A stretch of 64,000 nucleotides of DNA from Fulvivirga sp. M361 (GCF_007097395.1 NZ_VKDC01000005.1:186001-250000); one strand, 5' to 3'; positions 10,384 through 20,144 are shown, counted from the stretch's first letter. The notes: a model not told the origin generated them from the sequence alone. Translations and numbers: made by a program.

Positions 10384-10799
10384 TCAATAAGTATATATGT
10401 CATCCCATATTACAAATAGGAAACTACTGCACGGACCTCCTATCCGTCACGAAGCTCATCATGACGAACTTCGACGTAGAGCCAAGTGAATTCATTTGCC
10501 AATTGTTGGACATGAACCAAGTCGATTTAAGTTATGCGATAGGGATACTGCCACAGTGGTGATCTCCCGGGCAATGAAGATAAAAATTTAAAGCATATAA
10601 TGGGCAGTCTTTCTGCCAACAATTACATGAAAAATGTGCTGCATTTCTCTTGTTCAAAGAGGTCTCTATAGTTTTTAGCGCTAAACCCATTCTAAAACCT
10701 CACAAAGGCAGTGATTTGATTAGTTTGTTCAATAAACATTTATTAACCCTGGTTAGCAGCACCTTATACAACCAGCTTCAGTGGTTTTATATATGTGAG
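10384..10799. other. Intergenic region without a supported gene
   Basis: About 416 bases between the DUF1835 gene and the end of the polysaccharide-utilisation operon. A short plus-strand frame (ATG near 10461 to TGA at 10560-10562) gives a 33-residue peptide starting MTNFDVEPSEF, with no recognisable relatives and no clear start region. No terminator hairpin with a T-tract was seen for the operon ending at 10800. Confidence 0.35.
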
Positions 10800-11654
10800 T
10801 TACGGAATCAATATGCCCTTTTGCACTTTGCTGATGTACTGTTTCAAAACCAGTTCAGGTTCATTGGTAGTTATATAATCAAAACCTTTCTCCAAGCACC
10901 AATTAATATCACTGCTATCATTTACCGTCCAGACATTAAGAGAAATATTGTTTTCCCTGGCCATTTCAATCCAGTCAGGATGTTTTTTATAAATAGGAAA
11001 AGGGTAATCAGCCCCATTGATACCGTCAATCTTTAGTTCTGAAGGAGACCTGTCACCTTTTAAGTATTGGGTATGTGCATTAGAATTAATGGCCTCAATT
11101 TTCTTTAAAATGTTATAGTCAAAGCTGATATAGGCCATCATATGTGTTGCATTTAGTGCTTCTACCAGCTCAAGTACTTTAACGGCCATCGCCTGCCCGC
11201 GACCTTTTGTAGCGGAAGGCTTTATTTCGCATATCAATCGGGTAGTTACGTTTTGCTTCATCCCTGCCATAATATAACTCCGTAAAGTGGGTAGGGCCTC
11301 TCCATTGGAAAGTGGAAAGGCCACCAATTCATCATAGGCTACCTTTTCAATGGTCATGCCTTCATAGTTTGGATCATGGGTAACGATCAATGAATCATCT
11401 GCCGTCATTCTAACATCGAATTCTGACCCGGTACATTGGAGTGCAATGGCTTTACGAAGCGCTGCGATAGAGTTTTCCGGCAGACCTCCTGATTTCCAGG
11501 CACCCCGATGGGCAATTACTACATTGTCCGAAAAGGAAACGCTGTTCATTTTTGGTCCGCAAGAGATTAAGTGAATAAAAAACAATAGCCAAATAATACA
11601 CCCTTTAGTAATGCCTGCTCCGGTTGCAAATTTCAGTTGGTTCATTAATTTCAT
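10800..11654 (-). CDS. Glycerophosphodiester phosphodiesterase (GDPD) lipoprotein
   Basis: 284 residues with a lipoprotein signal (hydrophobic IIWLLFFIHLISC, lipobox LISC at about residue 32), so it is probably anchored in the periplasm or on the surface. GDPD enzymes hydrolyse glycerophosphodiesters to glycerol-3-phosphate and an alcohol. The family motif HR-ExD-HD is complete: AHRGAW near 48, SEFDVRM near 79, THDPNY near 93, with the metal-binding Glu in LICEIKP near 143 and the late VWTVND motif near 243. Its start overlaps the stop of the GDPD-GH16 fusion gene by four bases, so the two are translationally coupled, and it is the last gene of the SusC/SusD operon. It is a close paralogue of the GDPD half of that neighbour and the one with an intact active site. 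Confidence 0.92.
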   Translation of the reverse strand: MKLMNQLKFATGAGITKGCIIWLLFFIHLISCGPKMNSVSFSDNVVIAHRGAWKSGGLPENSIAALRKAIALQCTGSEFDVRMTADDSLIVTHDPNYEGMTIEKVAYDELVAFPLSNGEALPTLRSYIMAGMKQNVTTRLICEIKPSATKGRGQAMAVKVLELVEALNATHMMAYISFDYNILKKIEAINSNAHTQYLKGDRSPSELKIDGINGADYPFPIYKKHPDWIEMARENNISLNVWTVNDSSDINWCLEKGFDYITTNEPELVLKQYISKVQKGILIP

Positions 11655-13258
11655 TTTCTCTGGTATACCCTCACATAATCAACGGCCATGCGCTGAGGAA
11701 AAATGGTATCGTCCACTCCTTCCCGACCTCCGAGCATCCCTCCAACAGCTATGTTAAGTTTCAGGTGAAAGGGTTGATTAAATGGCCATTCAGCTTCTGT
11801 TTCATGCCTGTTTTCAAAATGATGATAGACCATATCATCCAGTAAAAAATCTATCCTATCCTCCGACCAATCAATGGCATAGGTATGGAAATCATCATAG
11901 GGCTTTTCTATGAAAATGGTTTTACCTACCTGGGTACCCTTCATGTGGTTAAAAGCTGTGGTATGAACCGTGCCAAAAATGGAGTCTTTTTTGAAGCCCA
12001 CATGCTCCATAATATCGATTTCTCCACATTCAGGCCATCCCACCCGTCCCCAGTTTTCACCTAGCATCCAAACAGCCGGCCATAACCCCACACCCTTAGG
12101 CAATTTTGCTCTCACTTCAATTTTACCATATGTCCATTCTGCGAGATCTTTGGTAGTAAGGCTTGATGATGTATAATGCGCATATTCCCGGTTATTCTGC
12201 CAGTTTTTTGCCTCTTTAGAAACATAAGCATCGTTTTTAATACGTTCCTTATGGCTTTCAAGGATCAGTAGCCCAGCTTCCACCCTGGCGTTTTCAGAAC
12301 GACCGGTGTAATACTGATCTTCCACGTTTCGTATGAATCCGATTTCATAGCCCCACTTTGTACTATCTGGTTTACCGGGTTGATCAAACTCATCGCTCCA
12401 AACCAGCTCCCAACCGGAGGTAACAGAAGATACTGATATCCTTTTAGAAAGCAATTCGGGTTCATCCGTTGATATGTAATCCAATTGGTTAGCAATCAGC
12501 CAGTCCATGTCATGGATGTGGTTTACTGTACCGGAATTCAGTAATACGTTATGCATTTTTGCAGCTATGATACGCTCAGGATGTTTCCTCAGGCTCTGAT
12601 AACGATAGTTAACGCCGGTTATACCATCTACTCTTAACCGTTCAGGAGATCTATCACCCCCCAAATATTGCACTTGTGCATTGGGATATACAGCAATAAC
12701 CTTTTTGAGAGCATCATAATCAAAGCTAATAAATACCATAATGGACTCAACCCGAAGTTTTTTTATAAGGTCCAGGATCTTTTCAGTCATGTTTAGCGTA
12801 CGTTTCTTACTGATCTCTGAGGATTTTATTTCACAAAATAGCTTTGTAGTACTATTCTCTGTCGTACCTGCAAGAATATACTCTTTTAGCGTAGGTAGTT
12901 TTTCGCCATTTCCAAGTTCAATCCTGGCCAGTGATCCATAGTCCGTCTTTTCTATGGGCATTTTATGATAATTCGGCCCATGGGTAACGACCAGTGAGTC
13001 GTCAGCGGTCATGTTAACGTCAAACTCAGAACCTGCATACCCGGAAGCTATCGCTTCTCTGAGAGAAGCGATAGAGTTCTGCGGATGGCCCTGGGACTTC
13101 CATGCCCCACGATGCGCAACGACCTTTACCCCGGTTGATGTCTTCTTTTGCTCCTGGCCCTGATGTGTGCAGAAACAAAAGAAAAGCATCATACATATCC
13201 CTGCAAGTCCATATAGGCATTTATCTAAACAATACATAAATGAATCAATACCCGTCAT
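11651..13258 (-). CDS. Fusion of a GDPD domain and a GH16 beta-glucanase (laminarinase-like)
   Basis: 535 residues. A hydrophobic N-terminus (LYGLAGICMMLFFCFC) looks like a lipoprotein signal. Residues about 46-275 are a GDPD domain: AHRGAWKSQGHPQNS, SEFDVNM, FCEIKSS. The HD of the motif reads HG (THGPNY), and the late VWTVN motif reads NSGTVN, so catalysis may be weakened. Residues about 280-535 are GH16: WELVWSDEFDQPGKPDSTKW, GLWPAVWMLGENWG and the catalytic GEIDIMEHVG near 415, typical of laminarinase-like beta-1,3(4)-glucanases. The ATG overlaps the end of susD by 14 bases and its stop overlaps the next GDPD gene by four. A single polypeptide that could bind or split a phosphodiester and cut the glucan backbone is unusual. 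Substrate is inferred, not shown. Confidence 0.9.
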   Translation of the reverse strand: MTGIDSFMYCLDKCLYGLAGICMMLFFCFCTHQGQEQKKTSTGVKVVAHRGAWKSQGHPQNSIASLREAIASGYAGSEFDVNMTADDSLVVTHGPNYHKMPIEKTDYGSLARIELGNGEKLPTLKEYILAGTTENSTTKLFCEIKSSEISKKRTLNMTEKILDLIKKLRVESIMVFISFDYDALKKVIAVYPNAQVQYLGGDRSPERLRVDGITGVNYRYQSLRKHPERIIAAKMHNVLLNSGTVNHIHDMDWLIANQLDYISTDEPELLSKRISVSSVTSGWELVWSDEFDQPGKPDSTKWGYEIGFIRNVEDQYYTGRSENARVEAGLLILESHKERIKNDAYVSKEAKNWQNNREYAHYTSSSLTTKDLAEWTYGKIEVRAKLPKGVGLWPAVWMLGENWGRVGWPECGEIDIMEHVGFKKDSIFGTVHTTAFNHMKGTQVGKTIFIEKPYDDFHTYAIDWSEDRIDFLLDDMVYHHFENRHETEAEWPFNQPFHLKLNIAVGGMLGGREGVDDTIFPQRMAVDYVRVYQRK

Positions 13259-14900
13259 TTTGAGGATAATTAGGACCTAAAAGATTGATCTCTCCCAATG
13301 GTATGACCCAGTTCTCCATATGTGGTTTCATCACACTTCTGGCGTCATTTCTGTAGGGCAATGGTTTTTCCGGGGTGTTTTCGGCCCCTCCGTCCGTCGA
13401 GTTTTGCGGGCTAAGATCTCCAGGCATTCCATAACCAGCATGATCAACAATGTAATCAGTGAGTCTTCCGGTTCTTTTGAGCATATACCAACGACGACCT
13501 TCAAAAGCAAGCTCCCGGGCCTGTTCATCCAGTATCAACTCCAGGTCAATTCTATCTACCGATGCCGTACCAGCCCTGTTTCTCACAGTGTTTAACTGAG
13601 CTATGGCGAGGTCGTTATTAGTCAATCGCATATTGGCCTCAGCAGCATAGAGGTAGGTTTCCGCCAGTCGGTAGATCATGATATTCTTCGTCTGGTTATT
13701 CACCGTAGGGATTCCGTCATCTGGAAAGTATTTCTTGCAGCCTGCATTCAACCGGATAAAAAAGAAATTTCTATCTGACGCCTTTTCAGCAAACTCCTGC
13801 CATACCGGGTGAACAATTTTGGTGCCTAAGGCAATACCTTCCGGGACAGTAGCAGCATCGTTGTAAATATAATCCTGGATATAATAAGACCCTTTGATTC
13901 GCGTATCGTTTGGGTCTTCGTTCAGCAGATCCCTCAGGTAATTGTTCAGGGTGAGCCACCCAAAACCACGACCACCCTGCTCTATGGAGTATTTTGAGCC
14001 TGGTATTTTCTCTGCATAATTGGGCATCAGATTAAAATTGATCCTGTTGGGGCCTCCGTTAACTTCCCGTTTAAATTGTATTGCCCAAAGTGTTTCCGAA
14101 TGGTTCAGATCACCTTTGAATACCAACCCTGTCTGATCTATAAGGCTATAAAATTCAGAGTTGATGATCGCTTCTGATTGTGTCTTGGCCTCTACCCAAT
14201 CCTGTTGCCATAGAGCTACTTCAGCTTTTACATGTCTTGCCGTAGCCTGGGTTATCCTTCCAAATTCCTCTGTTTCCCATGAAAGGTTATCTATTGCAAA
14301 AGTGAGATCCTCATTGATCAGTTCATAGACCTGTGCCTTAGGAGTTTTATCAAGGATAATATCCAGGGCATTTTGTGGTGTCGTAGACTCGGTCGTTACA
14401 TAGATATTGTTGAATAGTTTATACAACACGAACACTGAATTAGCTCTGAAAAACCTAGCTTCTGCTATAACCTGTGCCCTTCTCTCCTCTTCTATATCAG
14501 CTATATTTTCTGCAGCCTGAATAATCGCATTGGCCCGATCGATGATCCGGTAATACGTTCTCCAATAATCACCGTATACTCCGCTATTTTCCACGGTAGT
14601 CCCGTTTCGCATTCTGCCATACCTGGATATTTCTCCTCCACGAGGTATCGTCAGGTCATCTTTGGCGTCTATGACAAGCGGGTTAGAGCCATTATTTACA
14701 TTGGTTCTCTCCCAAAATTCTCGCTGAAAATTGTAGAGTGCCACCACACCCGCTTCAAGACCATCTGCCGTATTGTATACAAAATCAGCGGTAAACTCTG
14801 ATGTAGGCTTTTCCTCCAGGTAGTCTTCACAGGATGCGAATAAAACGACTACCAGGAAAAGAGGGGAAATCAGTTTAAAATGATGTATTAATATTTTCAT
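13245..14900 (-). CDS. susD: SusD/RagB-family nutrient-binding lipoprotein
   Basis: 551 residues with lipobox FASC at about residue 24 followed by EDYLEEKPTSEF, the standard mature start of SusD proteins, which sit on the outer face of the outer membrane and hand glycans to SusC. The N-terminal helical TPR region (DYWRTYYRIIDRANAII, VIAEARFFRANSVFVLY) and the C-terminal RagB signature (MIYRLAETYLYAAEA, ELAFEGRRWYMLKRTG) are both present, so the protein is complete. It follows susC by 27 bases and overlaps the fusion enzyme gene. susD is used in the family sense only; the glycan is not known. Confidence 0.95.
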   Translation of the reverse strand: MKILIHHFKLISPLFLVVVLFASCEDYLEEKPTSEFTADFVYNTADGLEAGVVALYNFQREFWERTNVNNGSNPLVIDAKDDLTIPRGGEISRYGRMRNGTTVENSGVYGDYWRTYYRIIDRANAIIQAAENIADIEEERRAQVIAEARFFRANSVFVLYKLFNNIYVTTESTTPQNALDIILDKTPKAQVYELINEDLTFAIDNLSWETEEFGRITQATARHVKAEVALWQQDWVEAKTQSEAIINSEFYSLIDQTGLVFKGDLNHSETLWAIQFKREVNGGPNRINFNLMPNYAEKIPGSKYSIEQGGRGFGWLTLNNYLRDLLNEDPNDTRIKGSYYIQDYIYNDAATVPEGIALGTKIVHPVWQEFAEKASDRNFFFIRLNAGCKKYFPDDGIPTVNNQTKNIMIYRLAETYLYAAEANMRLTNNDLAIAQLNTVRNRAGTASVDRIDLELILDEQARELAFEGRRWYMLKRTGRLTDYIVDHAGYGMPGDLSPQNSTDGGAENTPEKPLPYRNDARSVMKPHMENWVIPLGEINLLGPNYPQNDGY

Positions 14901-14927
14901 TGTTATTAAATTTTTAGTTTGAGGATC

Positions 14928-17900
14928 TTATAGACTGAGCCTGACACCAAGGGTCATGGACTTTGTATCAGGAAAATCCCCGGGATTATTCTCCGGACTA
15001 TATGATTTGTAATCCGTGATCGTAAATAGATTAGAAGCAGTGATGTATACTCTGGCACCACTCATTTTCAGTTTAGTCAGTACCTGCTGCGACAGATCAT
15101 AGGATAATGAGAGTGTACGTAATCTCACGTAAGAGGCATCGGATACTCCCAGCGAACTAATATTAGCAGGAGCACCTCCAAAATTGGGACGTGGATGGGT
15201 GTTAGAGGGGTTTTCAGGAGTCCAATAGTTCACCTTAATACCATTTCTTACTGATTGCAGTGTCCCTCCCTGGTTAAAGCTTGACAAATAAGGATTGAAC
15301 CGTGTAGCACCTTCCACAATGTACAGGTCAGCCAATAATTCAAAATTCTTATACCTCAAAGTAGAAGATATAGATGCGAACCAGTCAGGGTCTCTACCGA
15401 TCACCACATTGTCATCGTCATCAATTACGCCATCTCCGTTAACATCTTTCAATCGGATGGAACCGGCCGTCAACGTAGTTTCACTTTGGAATGGTGTCAC
15501 CGTATCTCCCAATGTACCTTGAGCTGAGGCCAGCGCTTCTTCATCTGTTTGGAAAATACCATCGAATATATAGGTGCGAAGAACGTTGATCGGTTGCCCG
15601 ACAAATCTTCTTTTACCCAGATCATCTTTAGGCTCACCCTCTACATCTACGATACCTGTTTGTATGATCTCGTTTTTGTTCTTAGTGAATACCGTGGTAA
15701 TGTTCCAGCTGAAATCCTTACTTTTTAAGACATCTCCGGAGAATAATAACTCCACACCACTGTTCCTACTTTCTCCACCATTGGTAATGGTCGAACTAAA
15801 ACCTGATGTTCCTCCCAGCGAAATATCGGTAAGCAGATCGGTTGTTTCTGTTCTGTAATATTCGACTGACCCGGAAACCCTGTTATCAAACACCCCAAAG
15901 TCCAACCCCAGGTTTAATGTGGTAGAAGTTTCCCAGGACAGGTTAGGATTAGGCAGTTGCCCGCCGGGTAAACTTCCGCCTACCAGGCCCCCGCCAAATA
16001 TGTACGGATAATTACCCACTACCCCCAAGGTAGTATAAGGATCAAGCGATTGATTGCCCACTGAACCGTAGCTTGCCCTGATCTTCAATTGATCAATGGC
16101 CTTTAGCCCTCCTAAAAAAGATTCTCTATGCAGTTGCCACGCTAGTGAAACAGCTGGAAAAAAGCCCCATTTGTTGTTTTCAGCAAAAACAGAGGCCCCG
16201 TCTTTTCGTGCGGTTACTGTAAGCAAATACTTATCCAACAGGTTATACCTGACCCTTCCGAGAAATGAAACCAACCTGTATCGTTCGTTTACTCTTTCTG
16301 TATTAAAGTTGAGAGCGCCCGTTATCCCATCAAAACCCAGCACATCATTTCCAAAACCCGTTCCGTTAGAAATCGTTTCAGAGGTGTTTCTCTGGTTGAT
16401 GGATTGTACGAGAGTCACGTCTATCTTATGTATATCCTGTAGCTGTCCATGATAATTCAAGATGTTCTCGACCAGGTATTCTTCTCTTAGGATGTTACTG
16501 ACCCTGGCAGACCCATTGGTAGCCTCGCCCTGGGTGTGTGCGCTGGTAAAATAGCGACCACCATCTACCATTCGCCTGCTCAATAATGTATTCAGTTTAT
16601 AAGAAAAGTTTTTTGATAATTCGTAATTGGTGACCAGGTTAATATTGTACAAATTGGTTTTCACCTTGTTATCCGATTCCCGGATATTCCACAAAGGATT
16701 TATGGAACTGCTACTGGCATTAGCGCCTGCCAGGTTCCTTATCATATTCCCATCTTGATCATTGGGCCCTGTAAAAGGGGAAATAGTGATAAAATCCAGG
16801 CTTGACGATTCTCTTCGCTGCTCATCCGTACTAAAATTCATATTAGCTTCCAGGTAAGCTCTATCGTTTATCACCTGCTCCATGTTCAACCTTATACTAC
16901 CTCGACGATACCCGGAAGAAGGAATGAGCCCGGTTTGGTCAAATAAATTGACGCTGGCATACATTTTCGTGTTTTCTGTACCACCGTTCAGGCTCAGCGT
17001 GTGATTATTGATGACACCTCTTCTCAGCACTATATCTTCCCAATCGGCATAGTCTCCCGCAATAAAATTTAAATACTCCGGCGCCATATCGCTCCCGCCG
17101 AAATTGGTAATATCATCACTATATTCCTGCACGCCATTTTCTATGGGATTCGTAGTGCGTACAGCTTCTCTTCTCAGCTGAGCAAACTCCTCAGCACTGT
17201 ACAGATCAAAATTTTTGGAAAGCGTCTGTACCGTGGCATATGAATTCAAGGCTACTGTCATCTTACCAGACCTGGCCCTTTGAGTAGTAATAAGCACTAC
17301 TCCATTGGAAGCCCTTGCACCATAAACGGCCTGGGCAGAAGCATCTTTAAGTACTTCTATGGAAACAATATCATCAGGGTTTACATCATTGATATCTTCT
17401 ATGGGGAAGCCATCCAGTACAATCAATGGCGCATTACCGCCTGTAATAGAATTCCGCCCTCGTATCAGTATATCCGAAGTTCCACCCGGTCGTGCAGAAC
17501 CCAGGGTAACCTGCACGCCAGGAGCCTGTCCTCGTATCATTTCAGAAATGTTCGTGTTGGGAATGGCCAATGCCTTATCCATCTCAACCTTAGCAACAGA
17601 GCCGGATACATCACTCCTTTTCTGTATACCATATCCAACGACTACTATTTCACCCAATTGGCTCGCATCGCTCTGCATAACGACAACTAATTCCGTGGTT
17701 GAGGTCAATGGCACTTCCTGCGTCCTGAAACCTATATAGCTGACTGTCAAACTAGTTGCATTATCAGGCACCGAAAGGGTAAAATTCCCATCTGCATCTG
17801 TTGATGTACCGTTGGTGGTGCCACTAAGTAGTACCGACGCGCCGGGAAGTGGGTCTCCCAGTTCATCCAGCACCCGCCCTTTGATTTGCCTTTCTACTTT

Positions 17901-18293
17901 TTTAGTTAAGTTCTTTGGAAGATCAGCTTCTTTTTTTCGTGCTCTTCTTACGGATATGTTTTGATTAATGATCTTAAATTCCAAACCACTTTCCCTGGCT
18001 ATTTGATCTAATAGACTGGAAAGGATTATCTCATTGTAATCAAGCGTATATTTTTTTTTATCCTCCAATAGCTCTTTCGGATATGAAAACACAAAATCAG
18101 TCTGTTTTTTGATTACATCAAAAACCTCTTCCAGAGGCACTCTACTTACATGAATACTAATTTTCTCATTCCCATCTCTTTGATCCGTCAACCTCACAGC
18201 GTGCGCCGCATGACTGGATAGGTAAAAGAAAACCATCAGGCATGTCATACTTTGTGACAGGCTAATGGAGCTTTTTATTATCTTTGAGTACAT
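14928..18293 (-). CDS. susC: SusC/RagA-family TonB-dependent outer-membrane transporter with STN domain
   Basis: 1121 residues. After a signal peptide (about residues 1-33) comes a secretin/TonB N-terminal (STN) domain with VPLEEVFDVIKKQTDFVFSY and ILSSLLDQIARESGLEF. This domain is the signalling part that contacts a FecR anti-sigma factor. A CarboxypepD_reg-like domain follows (RQIKGRVLDELGDPLPGAS, about 134-210), then the plug with the SusC signature (MIRGQAPGVQVTLGSARPGG, ILIRGRNSITGGNAPLIVLD) and a 22-strand-type barrel ending TKSMTLGVRLSL. An STN-bearing SusC matches the sigma/FecR pair encoded just upstream. It imports the oligosaccharides bound by the SusD partner. Substrate specificity cannot be read from the sequence. 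Confidence 0.95.
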   Translation of the reverse strand: MYSKIIKSSISLSQSMTCLMVFFYLSSHAAHAVRLTDQRDGNEKISIHVSRVPLEEVFDVIKKQTDFVFSYPKELLEDKKKYTLDYNEIILSSLLDQIARESGLEFKIINQNISVRRARKKEADLPKNLTKKVERQIKGRVLDELGDPLPGASVLLSGTTNGTSTDADGNFTLSVPDNATSLTVSYIGFRTQEVPLTSTTELVVVMQSDASQLGEIVVVGYGIQKRSDVSGSVAKVEMDKALAIPNTNISEMIRGQAPGVQVTLGSARPGGTSDILIRGRNSITGGNAPLIVLDGFPIEDINDVNPDDIVSIEVLKDASAQAVYGARASNGVVLITTQRARSGKMTVALNSYATVQTLSKNFDLYSAEEFAQLRREAVRTTNPIENGVQEYSDDITNFGGSDMAPEYLNFIAGDYADWEDIVLRRGVINNHTLSLNGGTENTKMYASVNLFDQTGLIPSSGYRRGSIRLNMEQVINDRAYLEANMNFSTDEQRRESSSLDFITISPFTGPNDQDGNMIRNLAGANASSSSINPLWNIRESDNKVKTNLYNINLVTNYELSKNFSYKLNTLLSRRMVDGGRYFTSAHTQGEATNGSARVSNILREEYLVENILNYHGQLQDIHKIDVTLVQSINQRNTSETISNGTGFGNDVLGFDGITGALNFNTERVNERYRLVSFLGRVRYNLLDKYLLTVTARKDGASVFAENNKWGFFPAVSLAWQLHRESFLGGLKAIDQLKIRASYGSVGNQSLDPYTTLGVVGNYPYIFGGGLVGGSLPGGQLPNPNLSWETSTTLNLGLDFGVFDNRVSGSVEYYRTETTDLLTDISLGGTSGFSSTITNGGESRNSGVELLFSGDVLKSKDFSWNITTVFTKNKNEIIQTGIVDVEGEPKDDLGKRRFVGQPINVLRTYIFDGIFQTDEEALASAQGTLGDTVTPFQSETTLTAGSIRLKDVNGDGVIDDDDNVVIGRDPDWFASISSTLRYKNFELLADLYIVEGATRFNPYLSSFNQGGTLQSVRNGIKVNYWTPENPSNTHPRPNFGGAPANISSLGVSDASYVRLRTLSLSYDLSQQVLTKLKMSGARVYITASNLFTITDYKSYSPENNPGDFPDTKSMTLGVRLSL

Positions 18294-18417
18294 TTTAAAA
18301 ATCTTTTTATTAAGGTTTTTTAAGGCCCTTGGTTGTTAGAGCAGCCAGGGGCTTCGTGTTTTAGTTCTTCTTAACTTGGTTATTGATTGTATAGGTTTTG
18401 TTTACATAGGCGTTATT

Positions 18418-19431
18418 TTAGTTACATTCTTTTCCGGTTATTTTTATTTTCTTGTCAGTGACCCTTTCAAACTTTAGTGCGGTTATAAAAGAGAGATTTT
18501 CTAATATATTGGTCAATTCGTCTCTTCTAAATTCTCCATTGATGACACAGTTGCCATGAAGGTCATTCTCAAACTCAAATTCAACATGATAGAGTCTGCT
18601 CAATTTCTTAACTGCTTCTGCTATGGTAACATTCTCCAAAACAATCAAACCGTCTTTCCATCCTAAATAGCTGCTAAGTGAAACTTGTCTCTTAGCAATA
18701 GATCCTGTCTCTTTGTGAAAAACCGCCTGATATTCGGGGAGCAGGAATACTTCCTCATGATTTCCCAAAGTGGTTTCAGATGAGTTATCACTCTCAGAAG
18801 ATCGTCTGACTTTCACCTTACCTGTGGCTACGGTTACTTTTATGTTTCCATCTTCCGGATATGCCTGAATATTGAAGGACGTACCTAACACTTCCGTACT
18901 AAGACCCTGTGTTTTTATAATAAAGGGCTTGTCGGCATCTTTAGCTACATTAAAAAAAGCTTCTCCTTCAAGAAGCACTTTTCTTTCTGCACTACTAAAT
19001 TCCTCCGGAAACTGTATAGAGCTTTCTGCATTTAACTGAACCACAGAGCCATCGCCAAGGGTTATTTTCAGCTGCTGCCCCCTCTCTGTTTCCTTTGTCA
19101 CATAAGTGACTTGCGGCTCTGGGTTATAAAAATGAAAGGTGCCATAACCTATGCCAATAAATAGCGCTAAAGAAGCTGCCACTTTCCATAAAGCGAACCG
19201 TGAACCTTCTTTACCTTTAGTTTCACCTTCCGATTGCTGTGTATCGATTTGACTATTGATACGCTTCAGCAACTTGATTTTGGTTTCTTCTTCTTCGGAC
19301 AGGTCCCATTGCAAAGTGATATCAGCTACCTGAACATCCTGGCAAAATTGGATGATAAGTTTCTCCTCCCCTGGTGTACATTCTCCGCGATTATACTTAT
19401 CAGTCAGAATCAGGAATTCATTTTTTGTCAT
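18418..19431 (-). CDS. FecR-family anti-sigma factor
   Basis: 337 residues with the usual FecR layout: a cytoplasmic N-terminal part (MTKNEFLILTDKYNRGEC), one membrane segment at about 82-102 (ALWKVAASLALFIGIGYGTF), a periplasmic FecR domain (ETERGQQLKITLGDGSVVQL, LEGEAFFNVAKDADKPF, VLGTSFNIQAY) and a C-terminal DUF4974 domain (FEFENDLHGNCVINGEF). In such systems substrate arriving at the SusC STN domain is sensed by FecR, which then frees the ECF sigma factor. It lies between the sigma gene (gap 105 bases) and susC (gap 124 bases) on the same strand. Confidence 0.94.
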   Translation of the reverse strand: MTKNEFLILTDKYNRGECTPGEEKLIIQFCQDVQVADITLQWDLSEEEETKIKLLKRINSQIDTQQSEGETKGKEGSRFALWKVAASLALFIGIGYGTFHFYNPEPQVTYVTKETERGQQLKITLGDGSVVQLNAESSIQFPEEFSSAERKVLLEGEAFFNVAKDADKPFIIKTQGLSTEVLGTSFNIQAYPEDGNIKVTVATGKVKVRRSSESDNSSETTLGNHEEVFLLPEYQAVFHKETGSIAKRQVSLSSYLGWKDGLIVLENVTIAEAVKKLSRLYHVEFEFENDLHGNCVINGEFRRDELTNILENLSFITALKFERVTDKKIKITGKECN

Positions 19432-19536
19432 ACAAATAGGTTATACAGCTAAGACGCGTTCAGCCCATTTGACTCACATACAAAAAGGATCTTTTTATTA
19501 AGCTTAACGTAGCGGTAACTTTTACTACTTCTTTAT

Positions 19537-20127
19537 TTAACCCAGAAGGGAGAAAATAGTAGTGAAGAAAATGATGAGAGAGCTTTTGTTCAAATACTTT
19601 CGCAGATGCTTAAGCGCTAATGAGAGCTGATTTTCTACAGACCTGTTCGAAATACCTAAGTTTTCTGATATTTCTACAATAGATAGCTGCTCAAACCTGC
19701 TCATATGGAATATTTCTTTGCAGCGGGGAGGAAGATAATCTGTAGCAAGTTCAATTTCTTTTTTCAGATCATGCCATTGCAGCTGTTGTTCAGCTTTAGG
19801 AGGGAGAGATAGGCTTTCAATAAGCTTTTCCTGAAAATCCGTGAACTTTGTTTTTCTAATCAGACTGATTGCTTTGTTTCTTGTAGCAGAAAATAAATAG
19901 GTCTCCAACATTGTGATCTTTGTGATCTCACGGTTTTCCCAAATTTTTAGAAACACATCCTGAAGCACATCTTCCGTCAGGCCCGGGCATCTTAGAATAT
20001 TAAAGGCATAACCATAAAGTCGTTTCCAATAGCGATCATATACCTGGTTGAAAGCAACACGATTTCCCTGGGCGAGCAGCGCCACAAGCTTGGCATCAGG
20101 TATGGTATTTCTATCGGATCCTTCCAT
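19537..20127 (-). CDS. ECF RNA polymerase sigma factor (FecI-like)
   Basis: 196 residues. Region 2 spans about 20-90 (FNQVYDRYWKRLYGYAFNIL, EDVLQDVFLKIWENRE, YLFSATRNKAISLIR) and region 4 about 120-178 (YLPPRCKEIFHMSRFEQLSI, EISENLGISNRSVENQLSLA). A short hydrophobic C-terminal tail (LIIFFTTIFSLLG) is common in Bacteroidota FecI-type factors. As first gene of the cluster with FecR and an STN-type SusC, it most likely activates the operon when glycan is transported. A possible promoter box lies just upstream. Confidence 0.94.
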   Translation of the reverse strand: MEGSDRNTIPDAKLVALLAQGNRVAFNQVYDRYWKRLYGYAFNILRCPGLTEDVLQDVFLKIWENREITKITMLETYLFSATRNKAISLIRKTKFTDFQEKLIESLSLPPKAEQQLQWHDLKKEIELATDYLPPRCKEIFHMSRFEQLSIVEISENLGISNRSVENQLSLALKHLRKYLNKSSLIIFFTTIFSLLG

Positions 20128-20144
20128 CTCACTACAAGGAATTT

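Noticed and set aside
10461-10562. Short plus-strand frame starting MTNFDVEPSEF
   Set aside because: Only 33 codons, no start signal, no family and no conserved context.
17280-17739. Two overlapping plus-strand frames of over 120 codons inside the susC gene
   Set aside because: They lie opposite a confidently assigned SusC plug region, have no signal or family pattern, and are explained as antisense shadows.
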